Source: Tagaea sp. CACIAM 22H2 | GTDB lineage: Bacteria > Pseudomonadota > Alphaproteobacteria > CACIAM-22H2 | Direction: 5' to 3' | NCBI GenBank assembly: GCA_014444615.1 | Contig: PVXE01000042.1 | Location: 1 to 37,616, forward strand | DNA length: 37,616 nt | Part shown: positions 7,937 to 15,825 of the stretch, piece after piece | How the letters are laid out: every line of letters starts with the position of its first letter | Numbering within the stretch: the first letter of the stretch is position 1 | Program-made: the position numbers and the translations under genes | The notes under the pieces: generated by a model | Databases searched by the model: none | The model's input: the letters and a program-made list of their open reading frames with translations, nothing else | What the model was told of the DNA's origin: nothing

Positions 7937-7957
7937 TCATGGCTAATATGGCCATGA
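7937..7957. promoter_or_regulatory. Candidate operator: perfect 7-bp inverted repeat, 7-nt spacer
   Basis: TCATGGC (7937-7943) and GCCATGA (7951-7957) are perfect inverted arms around TAATATG, in the 159-bp gap between the divergent sulfite-reductase operon and the pca genes. The right arm abuts the Shine-Dalgarno of the leader ORF at 7968. It could be a repressor operator for pcaB-pcaDC, or an RNA hairpin occluding the ribosome site. It does not match the PcaQ consensus I know. Function is inferred. Confidence 0.4.
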
Positions 7958-7967
7958 GGAGAAACGC

Positions 7968-8015
7968 ATGATTCCCCCATCGGGCCTAGTTGTCGCTACA
8001 TTCGGCGCGCAATGA
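7968..8015 (+). CDS. Candidate 15-codon leader ORF coupled to pcaB
   Basis: The short frame ATG...TGA encodes MIPPSGLVVATFGAQ. It has a strong GAGGAG Shine-Dalgarno at 7956-7961, 6 nt before its ATG. Its stop codon overlaps the pcaB start as ATGA (8012-8015). The pcaB ATG itself has no recognisable Shine-Dalgarno, so ribosomes may reach pcaB by termination-reinitiation from this leader. The peptide has no obvious attenuator run of a single amino acid. It could be a coupling device only; expression is unproven. Confidence 0.4.
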   Translation: MIPPSGLVVATFGAQ

Positions 8016-9175
8016 CGTTTTCGGCACTCGATTCCGCCCTGACCGGGCCGTTTTACGCCGATCCGGTGGTCGCTGCGATCTTCGACGATCGCGCGCGGCT
8101 TGCACGGTTTTTGCGCATCGAAGCCGCCCTCGCGGAAGCGCAAGGCCATGACGATGCGGCCAAGGCCATGCGGGGCATCGATCCGGCATCGTTCGATCTC
8201 GCCGCCATCGGGCGAGGTACGGCCGATCAGGCGGTCGCGTCGATTCCGTTCCTGACGGCGCTACGCAGGCAATTGCCCGAGGGGCTCGGCGCCTTGGTTC
8301 ACAAGGGCGCGACCAGCCAGGATTTGATCGATACTGAAGCCGCACTCGCGGCCAAGGAAGCCGACGCCGTCCTTGCCGCGAACTGGGCGAAGGCGTTGAC
8401 GGGGCTGGCGGCACTCGCGCGCGCGCATCGCGATGTCGTGATGATGGGCCGCACCTATAATAAGCACGCCGCGACGATCACCTTCGGCTTCAAGGCCGCG
8501 ATGTGGGGTATCGGCCTTGCCGAGGCGCTGGAAGCGGCACCCGCACCGACTTATCGCGCCACGCTGGGCGGCGCGGTCGGCACGCTCGCCGCAATGGGCA
8601 AATCCGCCCCCATCGTTGCCAAGCGTTTCGCGGAGATACTAGGCCTCGACGCGTCGGCGTTCCCGATCCAGGTTTCGCGCGCCCCCTATGTCGCGTGCGG
8701 CTTGCGTCACGCGATGGCGATGGGGGCGGCCGCGAAGATCGCGACCGATATCCTGTTCCTGCAAGCCGACGAGATCGGCGAAGTCGCCGAGCCCGCAATC
8801 CCGGGGCGCGGCGGATCCTCGGCGATGCCGCATAAGCGCAACCCGGTCGGCTGTGCCGCGATCCTCGCCACGCATATGGCCGCCGGCGGCCACGCAGCAA
8901 CGCTGATCCAGTCGATGGCTTCGGCGCAGGAACGACCGGCGGGTGCTTGGCAAGCCGAGTGGCTCGCGTTCGGTTCGTTGATCGGCCTCGCCTCGGGCGC
9001 CGCGCGCGAACTCGCGGCGATCGCCGCGGGTTTGACCGTCGACGCCGCGCGGATGAAGGAAAACCTCGCCCGCACGCCCGACATTGCGGTCGATCGGCCC
9101 GATGCGGCGCGTTGGGTCGAGCAGGCCATCGCACGCGTCGAAGACATTGCGACGAAATTGATTCCAGGGAAGTGA
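8012..9175 (+). CDS. pcaB: 3-carboxy-cis,cis-muconate cycloisomerase
   Basis: A 387-residue member of the fumarase/aspartase superfamily. It carries the signature GSSAMPHKRNP at about residues 266-276, and the N-terminus (LDSALTGPFYADPVVAAIF) matches PcaB phrasing. The catalytic-region stretches KGATSQDLIDTE and GRTYNKHA are also present. It cyclises 3-carboxy-cis,cis-muconate to 4-carboxymuconolactone in the protocatechuate branch of the beta-ketoadipate pathway (cytoplasm). It is followed after one base by the gene for the next two steps. The start lacks a Shine-Dalgarno and overlaps the stop of a small leader ORF. Protocatechuate dioxygenase (pcaGH) and pcaIJF are not in the window. Confidence 0.93.
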   Translation: MTFSALDSALTGPFYADPVVAAIFDDRARLARFLRIEAALAEAQGHDDAAKAMRGIDPASFDLAAIGRGTADQAVASIPFLTALRRQLPEGLGALVHKGATSQDLIDTEAALAAKEADAVLAANWAKALTGLAALARAHRDVVMMGRTYNKHAATITFGFKAAMWGIGLAEALEAAPAPTYRATLGGAVGTLAAMGKSAPIVAKRFAEILGLDASAFPIQVSRAPYVACGLRHAMAMGAAAKIATDILFLQADEIGEVAEPAIPGRGGSSAMPHKRNPVGCAAILATHMAAGGHAATLIQSMASAQERPAGAWQAEWLAFGSLIGLASGAARELAAIAAGLTVDAARMKENLARTPDIAVDRPDAARWVEQAIARVEDIATKLIPGK

Positions 9176-9176
9176 C

Positions 9177-10355
9177 ATGCCCACGCTGACGACCGCCAAT
9201 GGCACTACGCTGCGCTACGATTTGCTCGGGCCCGAGGACGGCCCGCCGGTGCTGTTCTCCAACTCGCTGGGCACGGCGCTGGAAATGTGGGATCGGCAGA
9301 TCCCCGCACTTGCCGACAAATATCGCCTGATCCGCTACGACACGCGCGGCCATGGTTCGTCGCCCGTGAAGCCGGGCGCTTCGACGATTTTCGATCTGGC
9401 CGACGATGCGCTGGGCCTGCTCGACGCGCTGAAGATCGAATCCGCGCATATCGTCGGCCTGTCGATGGGCGGGATGACCGGCCAGGTTTTAGCGGCGAAA
9501 TATCCGAAGCGCGTGCGCTCGCTGACGCTGATGGCGACCTCGGCGCATATGCCGCCGCCCGAAGGCTGGCGCACGCGCGCCGCCGCGGTGCGTGAACACG
9601 GCATGGCGTCGATCGTCGAAGCCGTGTTGTCGCGCTGGTTCAGCAAGACATGCCCGCCCGAGCTGATCGCGAATGTGAAAGCGCAATTCCTGGCCTGTCC
9701 GGCCGAAGGCTATGCGCTGTGTTGCGAAGCGTTGGCCGAGATGGATTTGCGCGGACTGATCGGCACCATCGCGGCGCCCACGCTGATTATCGCGGGCGAG
9801 GACGATCCGGCCACGCCGCCGCAAATGATGCGCGATATCCAAACGCTGATTTCAGGCGCCGAGCTCGTCACGCTGCGCCAAGCGGCGCATTTGTTGGCGA
9901 TCGAGCAAGCGCCGTCGGTCAATCGCCATCTGCGCGCGTTCTTGGATGTGGCTGCGCCGCTGGCGAAATCGCGCGACGGATCGTCCTTCGAAGCGGGGCT
10001 CGCCAACCGCAAATCCGTGCTGGGCGCGCCGCATGTCGACCGGTCGCTGGCGGCCGCGACCGATTTCGACCGGCCTTGGCAGGAATTCATCACCCGCACC
10101 GCGTGGGGCGATATTTGGGGCGATCCCACATTGCCGCGCAAAACGCGCTCGATGCTGACGCTCGCGCTGATGATCGCGCTGGGGCGGGAGGAGGAGTTCC
10201 GCCTGCACGTGAAGCCCGCATTGCGCAACGGCGTGACGCTGGAAGAATTGCGCTCGCTGGTGCTGCACGCGGCGGTCTATGCGGGTATCCCCGCGGGCAA
10301 TGCAGCCATGCGCTGGGCGAAACTCGAACTCGGTCTTCTCGAAGAAAAGAAGTAG
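9177..10355 (+). CDS. pcaL: Fused 3-oxoadipate enol-lactonase / 4-carboxymuconolactone decarboxylase
   Basis: A 392-residue two-domain protein. Residues about 1-258 are an alpha/beta hydrolase with the nucleophile elbow GLSMGG (Ser96), acid residue near Asp210 (GEDDPATPP) and His238 (AAHLLAIEQ), as in PcaD. Residues about 268-390 are a carboxymuconolactone decarboxylase domain as in PcaC (WGDIWGDPTLPRKTRSMLTLA, LHAAVYAGIPAGNAAM). From family knowledge the decarboxylase makes the enol-lactone and the hydrolase opens it to beta-ketoadipate; such fusions are called PcaL in actinobacteria and also occur in some proteobacteria. The fusion matches the order of consecutive steps after PcaB, with which it forms an operon (1-nt gap). 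Confidence 0.92.
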   Translation: MPTLTTANGTTLRYDLLGPEDGPPVLFSNSLGTALEMWDRQIPALADKYRLIRYDTRGHGSSPVKPGASTIFDLADDALGLLDALKIESAHIVGLSMGGMTGQVLAAKYPKRVRSLTLMATSAHMPPPEGWRTRAAAVREHGMASIVEAVLSRWFSKTCPPELIANVKAQFLACPAEGYALCCEALAEMDLRGLIGTIAAPTLIIAGEDDPATPPQMMRDIQTLISGAELVTLRQAAHLLAIEQAPSVNRHLRAFLDVAAPLAKSRDGSSFEAGLANRKSVLGAPHVDRSLAAATDFDRPWQEFITRTAWGDIWGDPTLPRKTRSMLTLALMIALGREEEFRLHVKPALRNGVTLEELRSLVLHAAVYAGIPAGNAAMRWAKLELGLLEEKK

Positions 10356-10428
10356 CGGTCACCGCGCGTAACGGAATGCCCCTTTCGCGTACTTGAGATA
10401 GGGCGCTTGCGGCGCGAAACTGCGGGCA

Positions 10429-11844
10429 ATGGCACAAGACCCATCCGAGACGCCCGAACAAGACCTGCCCCGCATCGTTCCGCTGATCGCCGCCAGCGCC
10501 CTGTTCTTGGAGAACATGGGCGCCACGGTGCTGGCGACGGCGTTGACCGACATCGCGCGCGACTTCCAAGTCGATCCGATCGACCTCAAACTCGCGTTGA
10601 CGTCGTATCTGATTTCGCTCGCGGTGTTCATTCCGGCCTCGGGCTGGGTCGCGGATCGGTTCGGTACGCGCACGGTTTTCTGCTGGGCGATGGGCGTGTT
10701 CGCCGTCGGCTCCATCGCCTGCGCGTTCTCGAGCCAGATATGGGAGCTGGTCGCATCGCGCGTGGTGCAGGGGGCGGGCGGGGCGATGATGATCCCGGTC
10801 GCGCGACTCGTCGTCGTGCGCAGCGTGTCGAAGGACAAGCTGATCGCCGCGATGGCGGTGTTGACGATGCCGGGTTTGCTCGGCCCCATCGTTGGACCGC
10901 CTTTGGGCGGATTCTGCGCCACCTATCTTTCCTGGCACTGGATCTTCTGGATCAACGTGCCCATCGCGATGCTCGGCATTCTGGCCGCGCGCGCGCGCCT
11001 GCCGCAGATCCACGGCGATTCGACGGATGCGTTCGATCTGCGCGGCTTTCTGCTGAGCGGGCCGGGATTGGCGCTGACGTTGATCGGCGCCACCACTATC
11101 GGCGTCGAACACACCGATCATCGGATCGCGGCGGGGTGCTTGGCGGCGGGCGTCGTTTTGTTGATTGCCTATGTGCGCCACGCGTTGCGCCACCCGGCAC
11201 CGGTCATCGATCTTCGCCTGTTCAGCATCCGCAATTTCCGTATCGGCATGATCGGCGGATTTCTGTTCCGCGTCGGTGCTGGCGCCGTGCCGTTCCTGCT
11301 GCCGCTTTATATCCAGCTCGGTCTCGACCGCACCGCGTTCGAAAGCGGCGCCATCACCTTCGCGGTCGGGATCGGCGCCTTCGCGATGAAGATCGCGGCG
11401 AACCGCATCCTGCGCCTCGTGGGGTTCCGCAACGTGCTGGTCGTCAATGGCGTGATCGCGGGCATGCTGGTGGCGATTCCGCTGGTCTTCCATACCGGCA
11501 TGCCCGGCTGGGTGATGATCGCAATTTTGATGCTGACCGGTTTCACGCGCTCGCTGCAATTCACCAGTTCGAACGCCGTGCTGTTCGCCGATGTGCCGGC
11601 CGACAAGATGTCGCGCGCGACCACGTTGATGGCCGTGGCGCAGGAAATGACCGGCTCGATCGGCATTACCATCGCGGCGGTGGCGCTGACCATCGCCGCG
11701 TCGGGCATGGCGACGGGGGCCACGGGTACGGCGCAATTCGTGCCGGCGTTCCTGGCCGTCGCGGCGATCGCGACGTCCTGCGCCTTCGTCTATATGACGC
11801 TGCCGCGCGACGTGGGCGCCGTGCTTACGGGACGCCGGCGATAA
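10429..11844 (+). CDS. MFS transporter, DHA2 (EmrB/QacA-type) family
   Basis: A 471-residue polytopic inner-membrane protein with about 14 hydrophobic segments. MFS motif A appears as GWVADRFGTR (about residues 65-74), and the antiporter motif C as GPIVGPPLGG (about residue 150). The N-terminal MGATVLATALTDIARDF is typical of the 14-helix drug:H+ antiporter group. It may export an aromatic or toxic compound; the adjacent pca genes make an aromatic substrate plausible but unproven. No strong Shine-Dalgarno precedes the ATG. The 3' end overlaps the convergent fucU by 20 nt. Confidence 0.9.
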   Translation: MAQDPSETPEQDLPRIVPLIAASALFLENMGATVLATALTDIARDFQVDPIDLKLALTSYLISLAVFIPASGWVADRFGTRTVFCWAMGVFAVGSIACAFSSQIWELVASRVVQGAGGAMMIPVARLVVVRSVSKDKLIAAMAVLTMPGLLGPIVGPPLGGFCATYLSWHWIFWINVPIAMLGILAARARLPQIHGDSTDAFDLRGFLLSGPGLALTLIGATTIGVEHTDHRIAAGCLAAGVVLLIAYVRHALRHPAPVIDLRLFSIRNFRIGMIGGFLFRVGAGAVPFLLPLYIQLGLDRTAFESGAITFAVGIGAFAMKIAANRILRLVGFRNVLVVNGVIAGMLVAIPLVFHTGMPGWVMIAILMLTGFTRSLQFTSSNAVLFADVPADKMSRATTLMAVAQEMTGSIGITIAAVALTIAASGMATGATGTAQFVPAFLAVAAIATSCAFVYMTLPRDVGAVLTGRRR

Positions 11845-12277
11845 CGCCTTTTCGCAGCAGGAAGCAGCCATAGGGGCGGGGATCGCCCACCTGCACCACG
11901 GCGAAGGCGTTTTTCGCGGCCTCGTAGAAAGCGAAACGCTCGATCCCCGACAGCGGCGATTTGGCGCCGAGCGCCTTGTCGATTTCGGCCTGCACGGCTT
12001 TTTGCACGTCGGGGATTTTCTTCTTGTCGCCGACGACTTCCATCCGGCGCACGGGCTTGGGCTCGAAATCGTCGATCGGCAGCACCGACAGGATCGCGCG
12101 CGCGGCGCGCTCCATCGTCAATCCCGGCAGGCGCACGAGCTTGCCGGTGGTCGTATGCGCCGCGATGGTTTCGGCCGGGTGATTGGCGTCGACCAAAGCC
12201 AGATCGTCGCCATGGCCCATCGAGTCGAGCACCCAGAGAAGATCCGCCGACAATACCGGATCGAGACCTTTAAGCAT
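11825..12277 (-). CDS. fucU: RbsD/FucU family mutarotase (L-fucose mutarotase-like)
   Basis: A 150-residue protein. The start MLKGLDPVLSADLLWVLDSMGHGDD and VDANHPAE carry the conserved His22 and Asp30 of the FucU group; the C-terminal YGCFLLRKGVI is the RbsD/FucU signature. It interconverts the alpha and beta anomers of a sugar, L-fucose in characterised FucU, feeding the sugar dehydrogenase. The start at 12277 is chosen because the family begins exactly at MLKG. It overlaps the end of the lactonase gene by 8 nt, so the three minus-strand genes (reductase, lactonase, mutarotase) form one operon. The 3' end overlaps the MFS gene. Confidence 0.9.
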   Translation of the reverse strand: MLKGLDPVLSADLLWVLDSMGHGDDLALVDANHPAETIAAHTTTGKLVRLPGLTMERAARAILSVLPIDDFEPKPVRRMEVVGDKKKIPDVQKAVQAEIDKALGAKSPLSGIERFAFYEAAKNAFAVVQVGDPRPYGCFLLRKGVIAGVP

Positions 12278-13091
12278 CGCGTCGCCCCCGCTTGTCCAAA
12301 TAGATGCGCGCCGCATTGGCGCCGAAAACGTCTTCGTGCGAACCGATCAGGCCTTGCGCGGCCGCAAACCAGCGATCGTAACCGCCGGCCAAGTCGACGA
12401 CCGGCCAATCGCTGCCCCATAGCAGACGGGCGGGCCCGAAGACGTCGAGCAAATGCAGCACATAAGGGGCGAGATCGCCTTGCGTCCATTCGGGCGAGGC
12501 TTCGGTCGCGAGGCCCGAGACCTTGCACACGACATTCGGGCGCGCGGCGAGGGCCGCCATATCCGCGCGCCAGGGATCGAGGCGCTTGTCCTTGATGAAT
12601 GGCTTGGCGCCGTGATCGACGACGATGCGCAAACCCGGATGGCGCTCGGCCACGACCAGCAAACGCGGCAAATGGCGCGGCAGCACCAGTGCGTCGAACA
12701 CAAGGCCATAGGCAATCAACGCGTCGAAGGCGGGGGCGAGCTTGGGCGACGCCAGCCAGTCGTCGTCGGCGAGGTCCTGCACCATCGGGCGCAGGCCGAC
12801 GAGCAATGCGTCTTTCGCCAACTCGCCGATGCGCTCGGGCGTTTCGAAATCCGCCCAGCCAACCACGCCCGCCACGCTCTCGTCGCCCTTGGCGATGTCG
12901 AGCAGGAACAGCGTCTCCGCTTCCGTCGGTGCCGCCTGCACCAAAATCGTCTTGGCGATGTCGTGGCGCTTCAGGATGGGGGCGAGATCGGGCGGCAGGA
13001 AATCGCGGTAGATGATGCCCTTGTCGGGCGTCAGCCAGCCGTAATCGCCGCGATCGACGCGCCAATAATGCTGATGCGCGTCGATCTTCAT
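12270..13091 (-). CDS. COG3618 amidohydrolase, L-fuconolactonase-like
   Basis: A 273-residue TIM-barrel hydrolase of the amidohydrolase_2/COG3618 group. MKIDAHQHYW gives the HxH metal/active-site pair (His6, His8), VVDHGAKP gives His160, and GSDWPV gives Asp228, all in family order. From family knowledge, COG3618 enzymes hydrolyse sugar lactones such as L-fucono-1,5-lactone, L-rhamnono-lactone and galactaro-lactone. FucU next to it and the sugar dehydrogenase before it favour L-fuconolactone or a stereochemical analogue (D-arabinono- or L-galactono-lactone). The start at 13091 overlaps the reductase stop as ATGA, so translation is coupled. Confidence 0.88.
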   Translation of the reverse strand: MKIDAHQHYWRVDRGDYGWLTPDKGIIYRDFLPPDLAPILKRHDIAKTILVQAAPTEAETLFLLDIAKGDESVAGVVGWADFETPERIGELAKDALLVGLRPMVQDLADDDWLASPKLAPAFDALIAYGLVFDALVLPRHLPRLLVVAERHPGLRIVVDHGAKPFIKDKRLDPWRADMAALAARPNVVCKVSGLATEASPEWTQGDLAPYVLHLLDVFGPARLLWGSDWPVVDLAGGYDRWFAAAQGLIGSHEDVFGANAARIYLDKRGRRDA

Positions 13092-14095
13092 GCCGGCACC
13101 GGACAGGATTTGTCGAGCAAGCCTTTGGCCTTGAGATCGCTCCACAACGCGGCGGGAATCTTCGCCGAGAAGGACTGGCGCTGGCGTTCGATCTCCGACG
13201 GCGCCACCGCACCCAGCACGACGCTCGACACGGCGGGATGGGCGAGGGCGAAACGCAAAGCCGCATCGGCCAGCGCCACATTATGCGCGCGGCAGACGGC
13301 TTCGATCTGGCCGACCTTCGCCATCACGTCGGGCGGGGCGGGCTTGTAGTTGTACTTGGCGCCTTGGATCGGGCCGGTCGCCAGAATGCCGGAGTTGAAC
13401 ACGCCGCCCAGCATCACGCCGATGCGCCGTTCGACGGCGAGCGGCAGGAACTCGGCGGCGGCGGGCTGTTCGAGCAATGAATAGCGCCCGGCGAGCAGCA
13501 CGCAATCGATGTCGCATTCGCGCGCGAAGCGCACGCACATATCGGCTTCGTTGACGCCGACGCCGACCGCGCGGATCACCTTCTCCGTCCGCAAGCGATC
13601 CAGCGCCTTGTAGGCGCCGGAGACCGCTTCGCGGAAACGCTGATCGATCATCGCGGCGCCATGCGTCCAGACATCGACGTCGTGGATCAGCACCACGTCG
13701 ATATGGCTCAAACCCATGCGCAGCATCGACTGTTCCAGCGAACGCATCGCGCCGTCATAGGAATAATCGAAGTTCGCGAGATGCTCGACGCCGCCGACAT
13801 AGCCTTCGCCGGGTACCTTCCGCTTGAAGGGGTCCATCACGCGCCCGATTTTTGTGCAGAGCACGAATTTGGGCGGCTTGACGCGCCGCAGCGCAGCACC
13901 GATGCGCAGCTCCGACATGCCATGGCCGTAAAGCGGCGACGTGTCGAGCAGCGTCACGCCGTTGCGCAGCGCCGATTCGACCGTGCCGACCGCGACCGCT
14001 TCGTCGATGATCGAATAAAGATCGCCCAAGGGCGCGCCGCCGAAACCGTGCTCGGACACTTCGACGCCGCTTTTACCGAGAATTCGCGTGTCCAC
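13088..14095 (-). CDS. Aldo/keto reductase, D-threo-aldose / L-fucose 1-dehydrogenase-like
   Basis: A 335-residue aldo/keto reductase with the full catalytic tetrad: Asp51, Tyr56 (DTSPLYGHG), Lys82 (CTKIGR) and His138 (IDVVLIHDVD). It resembles the D-threo-aldose 1-dehydrogenase group, which oxidises L-fucose, D-arabinose and L-galactose at C1 to the lactone with NAD(P)+. The GTG start at 14095 is chosen because GGGAGAG lies 8 nt upstream and the family begins RxLGxSGVEVSEHGFG. It is the first gene of the minus-strand operon with the lactonase and FucU, and is divergent from the aldolase gene with a 105-bp shared control region. Confidence 0.9.
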   Translation of the reverse strand: MDTRILGKSGVEVSEHGFGGAPLGDLYSIIDEAVAVGTVESALRNGVTLLDTSPLYGHGMSELRIGAALRRVKPPKFVLCTKIGRVMDPFKRKVPGEGYVGGVEHLANFDYSYDGAMRSLEQSMLRMGLSHIDVVLIHDVDVWTHGAAMIDQRFREAVSGAYKALDRLRTEKVIRAVGVGVNEADMCVRFARECDIDCVLLAGRYSLLEQPAAAEFLPLAVERRIGVMLGGVFNSGILATGPIQGAKYNYKPAPPDVMAKVGQIEAVCRAHNVALADAALRFALAHPAVSSVVLGAVAPSEIERQRQSFSAKIPAALWSDLKAKGLLDKSCPVPA

Positions 14096-14128
14096 TCGTC
14101 TCTCCCCAACCGACTGACATGTTACTTC

Positions 14129-14154
14129 TTGACGTGCGCGATCGACATGGTCAA
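14129..14154. promoter_or_regulatory. Divergent control region with facing TTGAC boxes
   Basis: TTGAC (14129-14133) on the plus strand and its mirror GTCAA (14150-14154) face each other 16 nt apart in the gap between the divergent reductase and aldolase operons. The first could be the -35 of the aldolase promoter (TTGACG-N17-CAACAT); the -10 matches are poor on both strands. Alternatively, the pair is an operator for the GntR regulator encoded downstream. A partly repeated GACATG (14116-14121, 14145-14150) is also present. Low certainty. Confidence 0.25.
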
Positions 14155-14200
14155 CATCCGCGCCCACAAGACCATAACGCATCGGGAGAGATCGTCCATC

Positions 14201-15103
14201 ATGTCCGCCAAATCCATCGGTCCGCGCATCGGCTTGTCCTGCGCCTTGTCGACCGCGTTCCTCGCCAACGGCGCCGTCGACCTGCCGCGCACCGTGGCAC
14301 AGGCGAAGTGGGTGTTGGCGAATGGCGGCGACGGCGTGACGATGTTCGGCACGACGGGCGAGGGCGCGTCGATCGATATCGGCGAACGTTACGCGGCGCT
14401 CGGCGCGCTGGCCGCCGGCGGTCTCGATCTCGGCAAGCAGGTGATCGCGGGCGTTTCGGCCGCGACTGTGGGCGAAGCGGTCGCGCAAGCGCGCGTGGGC
14501 TATGACCACGGCGTGCGCGGCCTGCTGATGACGCCGCCCTTCTATTTCCCCGAACCGTCGGAAGAAGGGATCTTCCGCTGGTACGCCGCCGTATTCGAAA
14601 AACTGGGCGCGCAACTGCGCGACGTTTTGATCTATCACATCCCCAGCATGACGCGCGTGATGTTCACGCCCGCGATCATGACGCGCCTGCGCAAGGAATT
14701 CCCGAACGCGATCATCGGCATCAAGGATTCGACCGGCCAATGGGAATCCGCCAAGGGCTTCCTCGACACGCATAAGGATCTGCAGATCCTGGTCGGCGAC
14801 GAACGCTTGCTCGCCCGCGCGGTGCGAGAAGGCGGGTCGGGCACGATTTGCGGCATGGCGAATATCCGTCCCGATCTGCTGCGCCCCGCGGCGTGGGACG
14901 GCAAGGACGACGCGCGCATCGGCGCATGCGTGGCGGCGATCATCGCCGATCCGTTCATGCCGGCGGTGAAGGCGCTGATCGCGCATCGCGAAGGCGATGC
15001 CAATTGGCGCCGTATGCGCCCGCCGGTCGTGGAACTCGACGACGCGCGCGCGGCCGCATTGGTCAAGCGCGTCGATGCGGCTTTGGCCCAGAAGGCCGCT
15101 TGA
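14201..15103 (+). CDS. DHDPS/NAL-family aldolase, probable 2-keto-3-deoxy sugar acid aldolase
   Basis: A 300-residue class I aldolase of the dihydrodipicolinate synthase family. It has FGTTGEGAS near residues 49-57 (family GTTGE substrate loop), Tyr145 (IYHIPSMTRV) and the Schiff-base Lys175 (IIGIKDSTG). Real DapA usually has YNVPxRT; the YHIPxMT form fits the KDG/KDF-type aldolases instead. In context it should cleave 2-keto-3-deoxy-L-fuconate to pyruvate and L-lactaldehyde, or an analogue. The ATG at 14201 has GGGAGAG upstream; the frame continues open far upstream through unrelated sequence. Its stop overlaps the start of the GntR gene (TGATG), so the two are translationally coupled. Confidence 0.9.
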   Translation: MSAKSIGPRIGLSCALSTAFLANGAVDLPRTVAQAKWVLANGGDGVTMFGTTGEGASIDIGERYAALGALAAGGLDLGKQVIAGVSAATVGEAVAQARVGYDHGVRGLLMTPPFYFPEPSEEGIFRWYAAVFEKLGAQLRDVLIYHIPSMTRVMFTPAIMTRLRKEFPNAIIGIKDSTGQWESAKGFLDTHKDLQILVGDERLLARAVREGGSGTICGMANIRPDLLRPAAWDGKDDARIGACVAAIIADPFMPAVKALIAHREGDANWRRMRPPVVELDDARAAALVKRVDAALAQKAA

Positions 15104-15771
15104 TGGCCGAAACCGGCACCGATGCGCCCAAGCTGCGGGAACGCGCCTATGCCGCGTTCACCGACCGGCTGCTCGCGCGCGAAATCGTGCCCGGCCAATT
15201 CGTCTCGCAGCGCGAGCTGGTGGAGATCACCGGCTTGCCGCTGGGGGCGATCCGCGAACTCGTGCCGCGTTTGGAAGCCGAAGGATTGATCGTCACCATT
15301 CCCCAGCGCGGGATGCAGGTCGCGCATGTCGATCTCAGCCTGATCCGCAACGCGTTCCAGTTCCGTCTGATGATGGAGCGCGAGGCGGTCGAGGTGTTCG
15401 TGCGCGAAGCGCCGGACTCCGAGATCGGGCGCCTGCTGGAAGCGCACGAGAAAGTCATCAAGGACGCGAAGAAGAAGATCACGCCCGATGTGATTCGCCG
15501 CGCGCAGATCGTCGATTGGGATATGCACGACACGATTGTGGATTTCTTAGGCAACGAGATCGTGTCGAGCGCCTATCGCGTCAATTCGATCAAGATCCGC
15601 TTGATCCGCCAGGCGGAAGTCCGTCTCGATCCCAGCCGGGTCGAAACGGTGATGCGCGAGCATCTGGAAATCGTGCGCCGCATGGCGGCGCGCGACATCG
15701 ACGGCGCGCGCAACGCGCTGGCCGCGCATATCCAAGACGCGAAAAATCGCGCGATGGGCCTGTCGCCTTAG
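15103..15771 (+). CDS. GntR-family regulator with FCD effector domain
   Basis: A 222-residue regulator. Residues about 10-75 are the GntR winged helix (LRERAYAAFTDRLLAREIVPGQFVSQREL..., LGAIRELVPRLEAEGLI). Residues about 90-215 are the all-helical FCD domain, whose metal/ligand residues include DWDMHD and the two later histidines (REHLEIV, LAAHIQDA). From family knowledge FadR/UxuR-like proteins repress sugar-acid genes and are released by an organic acid, here probably a pathway intermediate such as the keto-deoxy acid. It is coupled to the aldolase gene by a TGATG overlap and is the best candidate regulator of both divergent operons. Confidence 0.92.
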   Translation: MAETGTDAPKLRERAYAAFTDRLLAREIVPGQFVSQRELVEITGLPLGAIRELVPRLEAEGLIVTIPQRGMQVAHVDLSLIRNAFQFRLMMEREAVEVFVREAPDSEIGRLLEAHEKVIKDAKKKITPDVIRRAQIVDWDMHDTIVDFLGNEIVSSAYRVNSIKIRLIRQAEVRLDPSRVETVMREHLEIVRRMAARDIDGARNALAAHIQDAKNRAMGLSP

Positions 15772-15825
15772 CGGCGGCGGGACGCTAAAGTTCGAGCAAC
15801 CAAAACCCAACAGGGGGAGACGACG

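Noticed and set aside
10090..11871. 593-codon open frame antisense to the MFS transporter
   Set aside because: The translation is dominated by Arg, His, Asp and Gln without domain features, and the plus-strand MFS gene accounts for the region.
13661..14200. Upstream extension of the aldolase reading frame
   Set aside because: The frame stays open through the antisense of the reductase gene, but the family starts at the ATG at 14201, which has a strong ribosome site.
14201..15103. Annotation as true dihydrodipicolinate synthase (dapA)
   Set aside because: The catalytic Tyr motif is YHIPxMT, not the YNVPxRT of DapA, and the gene lies in a sugar catabolic locus with a GntR regulator.
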